A stretch of 64,000 nt of DNA from Purpureocillium takamizusanense. Taxonomy: Eukaryota; Ascomycota; Sordariomycetes; Hypocreales; Ophiocordycipitaceae. A program made the translations under genes and the position numbers. Position 1 is the stretch's first letter, and the number at the start of each line of letters is the position of its first letter. The stretch spans positions 1,426,001 through 1,490,000 of the forward strand of contig NC_063076.1 of the NCBI RefSeq assembly GCF_022605165.1, written 5' to 3'. The notes beneath the pieces are model-generated. The model was given only the letters and a program-made list of their open reading frames with translations. It was not told where the DNA came from and ran no database searches. This document shows positions 53,992-64,000 of this stretch, one piece after another.

Positions 53992-54969
53992 CTTGCGTCA
54001 GGGAGACGGCTGCTGTAAGGGAGCAATTCTAGTAGCTCAAGTACGGTGTTGCCTTGACAATGAGATCGTCTTTGCGATGGCTCTGGCTTTTAACCGGCGG
54101 CCTTGAGCCAGCCCAGTTGGTGCGACGGTGAAAGAGAACGTGAGAAACCTGAGAGCCTCTACTATCGGAAGCGGAGACAATAGAGCGTACGGAATAGTCG
54201 TTGATCTCTTCGGAACCCCTGTATAAACACAATTGCGTCCTGTGAGCCTATACGGCGGGTGTTGTTGTAGAAGATGAGAGGCGGCGCTGAAATTTTTCGA
54301 GGTTCTGAACTGGGACTAAAAACGAGGGCCGTCACTACAGTTGGTGGCAGCTGTAAAGCAGACGCTGCAGAGGGACACAGCGATATGCCACACGTGACCG
54401 CGTTGCTTCCAGCGAACCCGGCCACAACCCTTTCAATTTCATATTGAATTCTTCTGTAATTGATCGTGTTTATTTATCCGAGAAACAAGACACGTTGCGC
54501 ACCTGATCCAAGGTAGGGCAGTTGTTCAACGTGGGCAGTGTGGTACCCTTTTGTTGCATGCTTCTCGTTCGAGCTGCAATTTACAGTATAGAAGCCGAAT
54601 GTTTTTCAACAAGGAGCACTTGATGCGGTGGAATACTCTCCCCAGAGAGTATCTATACCTGAGACTCTTCAAACTACTTTCTCACATTCCTCCAACCATG
54701 ACCCTCCACCACGGGAGCGCAATTCAGACCCTATGGATTCTGCTTCTGCAGGGTAAGCCGCTCTCTCGCCTGGGGTCTTGAAGGAGAGGGCAGGCAGGTG
54801 GGGCCCGCGCGACATCATTCATCGGCGCCCTTGAAACACCAAGGCATAGCTCTCTTCCCCTCCCAGCCACGCCCCTCTCCGGCGACTCGCACTCTCCGGG
54901 CGCGCCAATTCATCTCGCCCCGAGCTCTGCGCCCGCAACCTGCGGCCATGCCGCCGCGCCCGTGAGACC
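53992..54969. other. Divergent spacer, DUS3 and kelch gene
   Basis: 978 bp between divergent starts. It includes a CACGTGAC octamer at 54391-54398. No coding sequence or RNA gene is supported. Confidence 0.5.
54391..54398 (+). promoter_or_regulatory. CACGTGAC box upstream of DUS3
   Basis: Third promoter in the window with this exact octamer, here 400 bp before the DUS3 start and 572 bp before the kelch gene. Confidence 0.35.
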
Positions 54970-56640
54970 ATGGCGGACAAGTCGGCCAAGGTGCCGCGCA
55001 AGACTTCGGTATCGACGACTGCGACGGTCGTCACCTCTTCTTCCTCCACCCACCACCACAACAACAACCACAAGGTCAAGACGGTGCGGTCGCAAAAGAT
55101 CCTCCCGAGCCCACCCGCCAAGGAAAACAGGCCGAATCGCCTCGAGGACTCTAACGCGTCCGAAGATGATGACGGCGACGACGACGACGACGACGACGAT
55201 GATGATGAAGACGAGGACGAGGACGAGCAGCCCGCGCCGCTGCCGCGGAGCCACACACCCGGCCACCTTGCTAGCAAGAGCGTAAACGACCGCCGGCGCA
55301 AACCTTCGGACGTGGCCATACGCCAGCGCTCCCAGTCGGCCTCACACGTCCCGCCCCCGCGGCCGTCCACCGCCGGCGGCCAGGCGACCCGACCCTCGAC
55401 GCAACAGCAGGCCCAGAAGCAGCAGGCCTCTGCCGACGGCCAAAAGGACGACCAGGACAAGAAGACCTCGAGCGCGACCAACAAAACGGCCGCGTCGGCG
55501 CCAAACCGCGGCACCTTGTCTGCATCCGTGACATCACGGCAGAAGACGACGGCGGCGGTGACAGGCGCCAAAATCACCCGCCCGCCGCGGGGACAGCACA
55601 TCCCCTATCCCGCGTTACCCGGCCCCGACGATGGGCCCGAGGTCGAGCCGGCGCCGCCGTCGGGCATGTACTGGTCCAAGGCGTTCGTATCCGGCGCGCC
55701 ACACTCCAACATGCGGGCGCACACGACGACCATCATCGGCTCCAACGTGTACGTGTTTGGGGGCTGCGACTCGCGCGCCTGCTTCAACAGCCTGTACATC
55801 CTTGACGCCGACTCGTTCTACTGGTCTGTCCCGCACATGGTCGGCGAGATCCCCGTGCCGCTGCGCGCCATGACGTGTACGGCAGTCGGCAAGAAGCTCG
55901 TCGTCTTCGGCGGCGGCGACGGCCCCGCCTACTACAACGACGTCTACGTCCTTGACACGGTCAACTTTCGGTGGACCAAGCCCCGCATCGTCGGCGACAG
56001 AGTGCCCTCGAAGCGACGCGCCCACACGGCCTGTCTGTACAAGAACGGCATATATGTCTTTGGCGGTGGCGACGGCGTCCGAGCCCTCAACGACATATGG
56101 CGCCTCGATGTCAGTGACTCGACCAAGATGTCGTGGAAGCTCATCTCTGGGCCTGAAAAGACCGCGTCGGGAATCAAGGACGTCCGCCCCAGAGCGCGCG
56201 GGTATCACACGGCCAACATGGTGGGCAGCAAGCTCATCATCTTCGGCGGGTCTGACGGCGGGGAGTGCTTCGACGACGTTTGGGTCTACGACGTGGAGCG
56301 ACACGTCTGGAAGCTCGTCAACGTCCCCGTCACCTATCGTCGTCTCTCCCACACGGCCACCCTCGTCGGGTCTTACCTGTTCGTCATCGGGGGCCACGAC
56401 GGCACCGAGTACTGCAATGACGTGCTCCTCCTCAACCTTGTGACCATGACGTGGGACCGCCGCAGGGTCTACGGGAAGCCTCCCAGCGGGCGCGGGTACC
56501 ACGGCGCGATCCTGCACGACAGCAGGCTGCTTGTCATTGGCGGTTTCGATGGCAGCGAGGTGTTTGGCGACGTGACTATCCTCGAGCTTGCCGTCCATGC
56601 CTACTACTCGCAGATCAGCCATTTCACCATTGAGGTATGA
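54970..56640 (+). CDS. Six-bladed kelch-repeat protein, single exon
   Basis: 556 aa. The first 200 residues are disordered: a His/Asn stretch (HHHNNNH), a pure Asp/Glu run near residues 65-87, then Gln/Ser-rich sequence. The rest is a kelch beta-propeller with six repeats, each with a double-Gly motif: VYVFGGCDSRACFNSLYIL, LVVFGGGDGPAYYNDVYVL, IYVFGGGDGVRALNDIWRL, LIIFGGSDGGECFDDVWVY, LFVIGGHDGTEYCNDVLLL and LLVIGGFDGSEVFGDVTIL. The protein ends soon after the sixth blade (YYSQISHFTIEV), so the domain is complete. No catalytic residues of galactose oxidase are expected in this type; kelch propellers usually bind partners. Tea1- or Ral2-like roles are possible but not shown. ATG 54970 is the first ATG of the frame. 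Confidence 0.88.
   Translation: MADKSAKVPRKTSVSTTATVVTSSSSTHHHNNNHKVKTVRSQKILPSPPAKENRPNRLEDSNASEDDDGDDDDDDDDDDEDEDEDEQPAPLPRSHTPGHLASKSVNDRRRKPSDVAIRQRSQSASHVPPPRPSTAGGQATRPSTQQQAQKQQASADGQKDDQDKKTSSATNKTAASAPNRGTLSASVTSRQKTTAAVTGAKITRPPRGQHIPYPALPGPDDGPEVEPAPPSGMYWSKAFVSGAPHSNMRAHTTTIIGSNVYVFGGCDSRACFNSLYILDADSFYWSVPHMVGEIPVPLRAMTCTAVGKKLVVFGGGDGPAYYNDVYVLDTVNFRWTKPRIVGDRVPSKRRAHTACLYKNGIYVFGGGDGVRALNDIWRLDVSDSTKMSWKLISGPEKTASGIKDVRPRARGYHTANMVGSKLIIFGGSDGGECFDDVWVYDVERHVWKLVNVPVTYRRLSHTATLVGSYLFVIGGHDGTEYCNDVLLLNLVTMTWDRRRVYGKPPSGRGYHGAILHDSRLLVIGGFDGSEVFGDVTILELAVHAYYSQISHFTIEV
55155..55235 (+). repeat. GAC/GAT/GAG coding repeat (acidic run)
   Basis: Trinucleotide array coding for a run of more than 20 Asp/Glu residues near the N-terminus of the kelch protein. 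Confidence 0.85.
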
Positions 56641-57177
56641 CGAGGCGAGGGCCAGAAGAGACCGGGCGTTGGCCGTGGTTGGCAATCCCCCGGAATAGCG
56701 CGCCAAGAGTGAACCGCCTCTATGTAGAACACGACGTCAAGAACATCTTATTCACGGGCCATGTATGTCAAAGGGTAGCACAGGAGCTGGAAAATGCTAT
56801 TCGTTAGATTCGTAGAAGTATTTATTGTACAATGTACAGGGGAGCTTCTCTTCCCGGCCCGAGACCTCTTTTGTCTCTTTGCCAGCTCTCCGCTTCTGTA
56901 CATAGGTATACAAGCGGTCGTTGAACAAAAACGGGTCCCGTGTAAAGCCGTGTCCAAAAACGGCGATATGCAACTGCAAGTGCGGTCATGTTTGCGAGCC
57001 GTTCGCCCGGGGAAAGCGGGGGGTTTGGTATAGGGGAGATGTTGTATGCTTGCTGCTACGCAGCGTTCTCGCTTCGGCTGGTGGGCAATGCCATTGGATC
57101 TGTGAGCGTGTGGCTCGTCTTACGAAGAGGCTTTTATGGATGGATTTTCATATAGGGTGCGAGCAGGCGTCTCCTGC
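56641..57177. other. Convergent 3' spacer, kelch gene and RCF2
   Basis: 537 bp between stop codons, moderately AT-richer, with no supported gene. Confidence 0.55.
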
Positions 57178-58014
57178 TTATGCCTTGTTTGAGTCCGCGC
57201 TGGTCTTTTTGGCGGCCAACCGGCGCTCCTCAGCCTCGACCATGTCTAGGTAGAACGCCACGTTAGCTTTCTCAAGCGACTACCTTCTTTTGTCGTTGAA
57301 CGGCTTCAGAAAAGGGGGGGGGTAGAGCAGGCATTGGGGGTCTTGGAGATGGGGGGGGGGGGGGGCTTCTTGATTCTTACCCTTCCACAGGTCTTGACCC
57401 TCGTACTCCTCCTTGTGGATCTTCTTCTCGATGAGGTGCTTGTGCTCGGGGTCGTTGGGGTCGAGGACCATGACCGTCTCCCAGCGGCCGCTGCCGCGCT
57501 TGGCGTCGTTCATCTCAAACGCAGCGGAGACGACGAGCACGGCGAGGGTCAGCCCCTGGGCGTAGACACGGGCCTGGACGAGCTTCTGCGAGGTGCTCAT
57601 GGGTGCGCGGCCGACGATGGCGAGGGCGATGCCCATGCTGGCGATCCACGAGGCGAAGACGATGCTGTAGCGGTTCTCGCGGCCCCAGCCCATGAAGCGC
57701 TCGTAGGCCGACTCGTTGTCGCGAATGACCTGCTGGGCGCGCTGGCTGGCGTCGCGGTACGTGCTCATGGGGTCCTGGGAGCGCTGGAACTTGGTGCTGT
57801 CGCGGTCGGCCTTGACGATGGCGCCAAACGTCGCCGACGAGGTGACGAGGAAGGTGCGGAAGGGGAGCGTGAGCCCGCGGAAGGCCGGGTAGCGGCGCGA
57901 GCCCAGGACGACGCCGCCGAGGCCGAGGGCCAGGCCGGCGGCACCGCCGATGAGGCCGCCCTTGACGACGACCTTGTAGTGCGCCGCCTCCTCTTCCTTG
58001 CTGAGGACCTTCAT
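57178..58014 (-). CDS. RCF2: Respiratory supercomplex factor 2 (HIG1 domain), two exons
   Basis: Inner-membrane protein that associates with cytochrome c oxidase and supercomplexes. Exons read 58014-57381 and 57245-57178, with a 135-nt intron; 233 aa. The N-terminus MKVLSKEEEAAHYKVVVKGG resembles yeast Rcf2. Two hydrophobic segments follow (LIGGAAGLALGLGGVVLGSRR; LPFRTFLVTSSATFGAIV). The C-terminal HIG1 domain has NRYSIVFASWIASMGIALAI, the QKLVQARVYAQGLTLAVLVV motif and a DMVEAEERRLAARKTSADSNKA-type tail supplied by the second exon. The ATG at 58014 starts the conserved sequence. The intron is unusual in carrying long homopolymer C runs on the sense strand. Confidence 0.88.
57351..57365 (+). 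repeat. G15 homopolymer in RCF2 intron
   Basis: Fifteen consecutive G on the plus strand (C15 in the RCF2 sense strand), with a second run of nine G at 57314-57322, both within the intron. Confidence 0.85.
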
Positions 58015-58358
58015 CGTGGGCAACGACGACGACGGTTGTTGCTAGTGCTGGTGCTGCGAGGGTCTCTGTGTTGGCGGCCTCTACTGCCTATGGAGCTTGT
58101 GTGCGTGCGTGCGTGCGACGTCGAGTCTAGCTATCGAGCACCACACGGAACGGAGTCGGAGCGGCGGGAGGCGGGCGCGCGGGTCGGGCGTGTGCGTGCA
58201 GTAGTGATACTATACTACAAGGAAAGTTCGGGGTGCGTGCCGGAGGCCGGGGGGCGGATGCGGGTGCGGGTGTGTGTGCGAGCTTTCGTCCGTCCGTTAG
58301 GTTCGGTCTGTAGAGGAAGAGACGACGACGACGACGACGGGGGAAGGGAACTTCGGGT

Positions 58359-58359
<1 letters not shown>

Positions 58360-58391
<32 letters not shown>
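58360..58391 (+). repeat. (GGC)n microsatellite
   Basis: Ten to eleven GGC units about 350 bp upstream of the RCF2 start. Confidence 0.85.
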
Positions 58392-58392
<1 letters not shown>

Positions 58393-58734
58393 AGTGGGTA
58401 GACGGAGGGAGGGAAGCGTGGTGGTCGGTCGCGCGACACCGGAAAGAGCGGAGTTGTCGGGTCGAAAGCCAAAATTTTTGAGTTGCACGCGGGCGGGCAG
58501 AGCAGGGATGCTGCAAGACCAAGAACCAAGCTGGGCGGCCGGCCTTGGTTTTTAATTCTTGGTTCGCGACAAGAGGCCGTTTGCGAAATAAAGTACGTAG
58601 GAGGGAAAATACGCTCGTGTATCGCTCGCGCTGGGTTAACTGCTGTCGACGTATTTTGTTTGTTTGGGCGGAGCGGGAAAAGAATTAAAGCTCTCCGTGT
58701 GGTATGATGATGTCGTCGTTGCGTGTTATAAACG

Positions 58735-58764
58735 GGGCGGCGGCGGCGGCGGCGGCGGCGGCGG
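58735..58764 (+). repeat. (GGC)n microsatellite
   Basis: About ten GGC units, the second such array within 400 bp. Confidence 0.85.
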
Positions 58765-59410
58765 AGGAAGGCAAATTGAGTGAGGGAGGACGTTTTTTGC
58801 TTTGATGCGATTGCGCGCAGCGTCTTCGGGAGAGCGACGAAGGGAGGGGGGCGGCGGGAAACGGGGGATAGAAATACCAGGTACGTGCCAACTACCGGCT
58901 TGCTAATACGAATTATATGCAGTATACATCATCGAGGGGGCCGTCCAGCTGGCGTACAAGTGGCATCATCTTCATCCTCATCATCCCGAGCTTTGTGCGC
59001 TACGTGCTACTACCTACGTGCTAACGTTACTTACCTACTTCTAGTAGTTACCTGCTGCGCCGGGACAGTTGCCCGTGCTGTCGGGACGGATAGGAGGCAT
59101 AGAGCCAGCCGCATGGCATCCTGTCGGCAAGCCACCGCTCATACATGCCTAAAAAGGTAGGAAGGCTAACTACCTATTGACCGGTTCTGCTCTGCAAGCC
59201 TGGTAGGCTGGCTGGCTGGGTAACTACTAACTAGGTACCATGAGCTCGCTCCAGGCGGGCGAGCGGCCGGGGTTAGGGGCCTCGTTCGTATCTGTCTGCG
59301 TGTGCCTGCCTGTCTGTCTACCTGCGGGCGGGCGTGATGATGACCAACCTTTTGGCCTTTTCTCTCCGGAGCGTCCCGCGCTGGGCTGTGCTGAACTCCG
59401 GGGAGGGGGG

Positions 59411-59441
59411 GCTGGACTGGACTGGACTGGACTGGACTGGG
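59411..59441 (+). repeat. (ACTGG)n pentanucleotide repeat
   Basis: Five to six tandem ACTGG units in the gene-poor right end. Confidence 0.8.
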
Positions 59442-61888
59442 CTGCGCTGCTCTCCGTGGAAATGCGCAGGAAAGACTCATGTGGGAGGGGGCGGGGGAGG
59501 CACGCGCCCGGCTACCCAAAAAAATTCCCAGGGCGATGGCAACGGCGACGGCGAGGAAAGCCCGAGAGTTTCCCGGCCCTCGCCTCACTTCATTCCCGCC
59601 CAATGTCCGCCCTGGCCCAGCGCCTCAGCGCCTCCCGCAGCAACTCACGCACCTGGAAAACTACCTGCGTCGCCGCTGCCGCCAGCTCCCTTGCAGCCTC
59701 CGGGCAGCGCATCCTCGAAAACCACCAGCGTCCATCAATCAAATAATCAAACCAAACACCGCCATCCCCTGGCACGGTACTAACGTACTAAACCGTCGTT
59801 GAAGCGAGCCGCGTTCGTTCCCACCACGCCTAAAGACAGTCGCCCGCCGTGCCCCGAGCCGCCGCATGGCCCCCCCCCCCCTCCCGGGGCCCATGTCGTC
59901 AACTCTCTTCTTCTCTTCCCTCCCCCTCCTCCCCTGCTGCTGTTGTCCCGTGCGTACGTAGTCAAGAATGGTGGTGCCAGAATTGCGGACCTGCCGCCCG
60001 CCCGCCGTCCAGGACCCGCGCGGACACGCCAAAACGGCAAAGCACCCCGGCGGCGAGGCGGTCTTTCTTTGTTGATGCACCACCACGCACTACCTATGCA
60101 CCACCACCACATACAGTAGTAATACAGGTACCTATATACACTACTATATCGTTTAGTAACAGGATGGATACTACCGTCCCGCGCGCACCCTCTCCACACC
60201 GTCGATTCCCTGTCCCCGTGGATCAAGAAGCGCCAACCCTCTGCGCGCGTGCGCTTGCGCTTTCCTTGGTGGTATGTAGTACATACTTCGTACATAACTT
60301 AGTACATGCGATATAGTGCAGTAATAAGTTAGTACCTAGTAGGCAGGGCAGGGTACTATGGGCACCACATTCGCCCTTCTTTTGCCGAGGCGGATCGATC
60401 CACAACGCGCCCTTCCCGGCCGGCTACGTACGTACGTACTGCTATTACCACCTTATTACCCTTGCGCCGTGCTTCGTTGGTGTTCGCTGCCCAGGGCTTA
60501 TTATTATACGGACGGGGTGGCGGCGGCGTCGGCGGGCGAGCGAGACGCTCAGCTGGACCCCGACGGGCCGGCGGGCGGCAGGCAGGCCTCGGGAAACCGC
60601 CTCGCCCGGTCAGGGTTGCCCAGCTGCCAGACACCAGGGGGGTCACCTGGTCGCGTGGCCGATGAATAACAAACTTATCACCGCTACTATCGACAGCCTT
60701 GTCGTTGCTTGGGATCCCGCCGAAGCGGTGCTGTCGTCGACGGCATACCAGAGAGCGCGTCTCGTTCTACATTGATCGATAGCCCATGCTTCGTGCTTTG
60801 TACATAATGGCGGTCCACCACCTGCTTCTAGACTGCTGTCTAGTGCCGAGTCGGCTTGTCCCTCTACTACTTGACCCTCATTTGAAGGTAGGAGAGGTGC
60901 GGTGATACGTCGTACTGTAGTACAGGGGTCCTGTAAGTGCGTACATGACGCAAGCGACGTACGTACCTATTGTTCCGGTAATAGACATTGGCGTGGGGAC
61001 TGTACTGTACATATACTATTGACCCACGGCACGGATCTCAAGATATATCTTGCAGCCCCAAGCCACCAACCGCTGCATGGTGGGGTGCCAGAGAGGATGA
61101 AGGGCCGCATTATCACCCAGAACGGTCACGAGCTGAGCTATAACTATACTGTGTTCGTCTGCTGTTACTATACCCATAATGCCGAGACCTGTCAGCATAG
61201 ATTGCACAACAGCGCTCCGACATGATAAGATTAGTAGAGTCAATGCTGGACAAGGCGCGAGCGCGATCCTCCGTCCGTTGGGGCGGCGGAGTGAGCACTG
61301 GACTGGGCCCGTGATAGTCGCTAATCTTATATACGTAGTATGCTGGACCGTGCCCGGTTGCTAATGGGGGCGATGCCAACGGCGGGATATTGTTCTGTAT
61401 CCCCTTGATGGTATGCTGTACGTACTTACTATGGCACGTATTGATATCACCGCCGAATGACCATGGTCCTCCCTGCGCTGTAGAGTTGCCGCGTGCGGTA
61501 GTACCTACTGTACCTTCTTCATGCTACCCCGCTGATGGCCGCCTTTGGGTCGTCCAGCCGAACCCTGCGCGCCGACTGCCCTTTGTTGATCGGCTCAGCT
61601 GGCGTGGTATTCGGACTTCAGGTGTAGCTGCGCTCGCGCTGGCATGGGCCACAAGGGCCGACATTGCGCCAGCGTCGACGGATATGAGGTATACTGCGCA
61701 ATTGCGTTATGCTCTGTAGTGGGTTGCATCAATTTACATGTCTAGATGCGGCTTGTGTTAAGCTTCGCCGGACGCTTGTTGAGCAAGGACCTCCCCTGAC
61801 ACCATGGCGCCGCCCGGATGGCGCGCTCACCGGCACTCGAGGCTCACTGCCGAGCTGGACCTGACGCTGCTGTCGCCATGGTGGCAAA

Positions 61889-61909
61889 GCCGGCCGGCCG
61901 GCCGGCCGA
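61889..61909 (+). repeat. Tandem GGCC repeat
   Basis: Uninterrupted ggcc tetranucleotide run of about 20 bp, self-complementary. Confidence 0.8.
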
Positions 61910-64000
61910 CTTGCCCCAGCCGGACAGATATAATAGTTAATAAGGGAGATGCAACATGGAGCAACACAGCTGCCCACTAATAACGGACATTGTTGCAAGC
62001 CGGTCGCTGCAAACGCACAAACCCACCTGGCGGTGACCCCGAATGGAACCAGACAGCCGCCTCGGCCGCAAATTTCAGGGTCCAACTGCCGCTGGGACCC
62101 GTCGCATGTGCGTCGGCGAAGCCATGGAATCAGCTCCATTTGTTCCACGAGGCTCCGCCGCGCCTACGGCGGACGTAGTGCGTATCCACCAACTCCACCG
62201 AGGGGCCACTCCCATGCGACACTGGCGGGGCGGCAGGTTTCCCTTTTCCGCGAGCGGCCGCTTCAGGAGACGTGGAACTCCTTACCGCGTGCCGCCGAGT
62301 CAATGGGGTGGTGGCGCTGCTGCTTGGCGGAGGGGAGGGCCTTTGGGCAGTCGCTTCTTCCGCGGGAGGCCATGTCGGTACGTTAGGGCCATGGACGGGT
62401 CGAACTCGTCGCTGGAGCATTTTCTTGCTCGCTCGAATCGCGCTGGCGGATCCGTCCGGCGAGGCTCGCCGGATCGAGGACTGACTGCCTCTCGCCGGCG
62501 GTGGACATACGATGCCGCCTGACACAAGCCTTACGGGTTTTCCCATGTCGTTTCTCGTCGTCCTGCCCATTAGCCAACTCTATTGACCCTCGACAGCACG
62601 CGCGTGTTGGACGTCTAAGCGCGGCACAATCGACACGGTTTGTCTCGGGGGGATGACAGACGTCTGGCCCGACCGCGCGCGGACGTCGGCTGCCCTGAGC
62701 ACGACGCCGCGGTGATGGAAAAGAAGGCAGACGATGGAATCGGCCGCCCAGAATAGCTGCGAGCGTCGAGGTCGAGGGTCTCATCGTGAATGGATATCTC
62801 ACGGCCATGACTCGGACAGGAGGCGCCAGGTACGTCTGTAGGCTACTTAGTAGGCGGGCAGCTGTCCCTTGGTGCCAATGCTGCGCTTTGGCCCACCTCG
62901 GTCGTGGTGGCGGCCCAGCCGCCAAGCCAAGCTTCGTTGACAAGGCAGTCATCAATGTCAGCGTGCCGCCTTTGACAAACTGCCAATGTGCCGGGCTCCT
63001 CCTGTTGGTGGGCCTCGACCTGACCCAGAGCCCGTCCAGGGGATATTCCCCCAGCACAAGGTTCAACGCTGACAGGACAGCTGCCTTGGCATGGTGACCG
63101 GTAGCAGACTTGGCTGGAGTGGTGGAAATCAGTCGAGGCACGGCCGCAGCCCAGATTTGATATGCGTGTGTGTGAGAGTCGGACACCTGGCCCGCACAAA
63201 GGACTACATACAATGGGTGAATGATGCAGCCTCCTTGGCTCCGCACGCTCGACGCTCCTGAAGTAGGTACGCATGTTCCGTTCCTGGATTGCTGCTGCTT
63301 GCGTAGAAGGGCTCGTGAGAACTCATGCGGATGGACATCATGCTTCACAGCCATGAATGGAAAGTTATGCGGTGACATGCCCGGCCATCATGCAGATCAT
63401 GTCCCTGAACCCATGGCAGCAGACTGGTAGGGGTTCCTTTACCTCCAGTACATCGAGTTACACCGAGATCGAGCACACACTTTGTATAACTCCGTCGAAT
63501 CAGCGCGCAATGTGGCCTCTAGGTCAAAGGGACGTCACAGTTGGTGCGAGAGCGACAGTCATCTATCCAAGGCGCGATTGGTGGTCTTGTTATCCGAACC
63601 AGGCTCCGAAACCAGGGACTCGGAGCGGTCGGGAGGCGCTGCGAGGCACGAACTGCTGGAGGCTTGGGGTACTTAGCCGAGGAGACATCTCGATGGCCTT
63701 TTGACTCGATGTGGATAAGCGGATCAGGTAAACTTGCACCCGTTCGCCATGGACCTACAACGTGCAATCCAAGATTGCCAGGCTAATCGTGGTACCAGCT
63801 GTGGCCAGCTGGGGCATGCTCACCTCACGGGCAACAGCAGGGGACATGTCGCTTGGATCGTTGGTGGCCAGTGCCCCTGGAGGAAGCTCTCTGGTTGGCG
63901 TGTCGGTGGGATCTGGGAGGCAGCTTGAGGGGCCTGGTCTGCACAGTGGGGGGAAACCTTGTTCATATCGTCATTACCACACCGCGTTCTGTGTTACAGG

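Larger units (their letters stand above)
58015..64000. other. 6-kb gene-poor, microsatellite-rich right end
   Basis: Begins with the RCF2 promoter. It contains a GAC array (58319-58339), two GGC arrays (58360-58391, 58735-58764), an (ACTGG)n tract (59411-59441), a C10 run near 59872, a ggccggcc tandem at 61889-61909, and repeated acttcgtac/gtacgtac words (e.g. near 60285-60300 and 60427-60440). Long open frames on both strands around 62.4-63.4 kb have Arg/Pro/Ser-rich shadow-like composition with no domains. No gene, tRNA or intact transposon is supported. Confidence 0.55.

Noticed and set aside
54819..55601. 260-codon minus-strand frame with poly-Ser
   Set aside because: Complement of the Asp/Glu-coding repeat in the kelch gene.
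57334..58401. 355-codon plus-strand frame
   Set aside because: Antisense shadow of RCF2 running into its promoter; Val/Leu/Asp/Gly-rich as expected for the complement of GC-rich coding DNA.
62383..63378. 331-codon open frame on the minus strand
   Set aside because: Arg/Pro/Ser-rich composition, no domain, no intron consensus, and overlapping open frames on both strands; looks like a by-product of high GC.

Overview
The window looks like nuclear DNA of a filamentous ascomycete (Pezizomycotina). Genes carry short spliceosomal introns (about 50-170 nt) with GCTGAC/CTAAC branch sites and CAG/TAG ends. The gene set is fungal (ATG14, SPC105, SCM3, PEX13, RCF2, an Atg6-type Beclin). Spacers are GC-rich, and the left end holds a block with the dinucleotide bias of repeat-induced point mutation (RIP). 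A sordariomycete, probably hypocrealean, fits the gene order and protein style, but that is inference.

Layout. 1-4540 is an AT-rich, RIP-like graveyard of repeats with no intact gene. It ends abruptly next to a tRNA-Val(AAC) gene at 4638-4711. From 5.1 to 31.8 kb the window is dense: a twin-CX9C mitochondrial protein, RPS11 (uS17), SPC105/KNL1, ATG14, a small conserved protein, a DUF3807-like protein, a short hypothetical gene, CKA1 (CK2 alpha), SCM3 (CENP-A chaperone), ATG6 (Beclin 1), a multi-pass membrane protein and an AAA+ ATPase. A four-exon ABCC-type transporter fills 32.3-37.1 kb. A gene-free stretch of about 5 kb follows. Then come CAC2 (CAF-1 subunit), a stand-alone LigD-type 3'-phosphoesterase protein, PEX13, a small cysteine-rich secreted protein, DUS3, a kelch protein and RCF2. 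The last 6 kb (58.0-64.0) is microsatellite-rich and holds no gene I can support.

Shared biology. ATG14 and ATG6 encode partners in the same PI3-kinase complex I and lie about 9 kb apart. SPC105 (outer kinetochore), SCM3 (CENP-A loading) and CAC2 (H3-H4 deposition) all serve chromosome segregation or chromatin assembly. RPS11 and SPC105 share a divergent promoter with two CACGTG boxes. The same CACGTGAC octamer recurs upstream of the DUF3807-like gene and of DUS3.

Exon structures were inferred by eye from reading-frame continuity, splice consensus and remembered protein families. Most introns were checked for phase. No transcript or database evidence was available.
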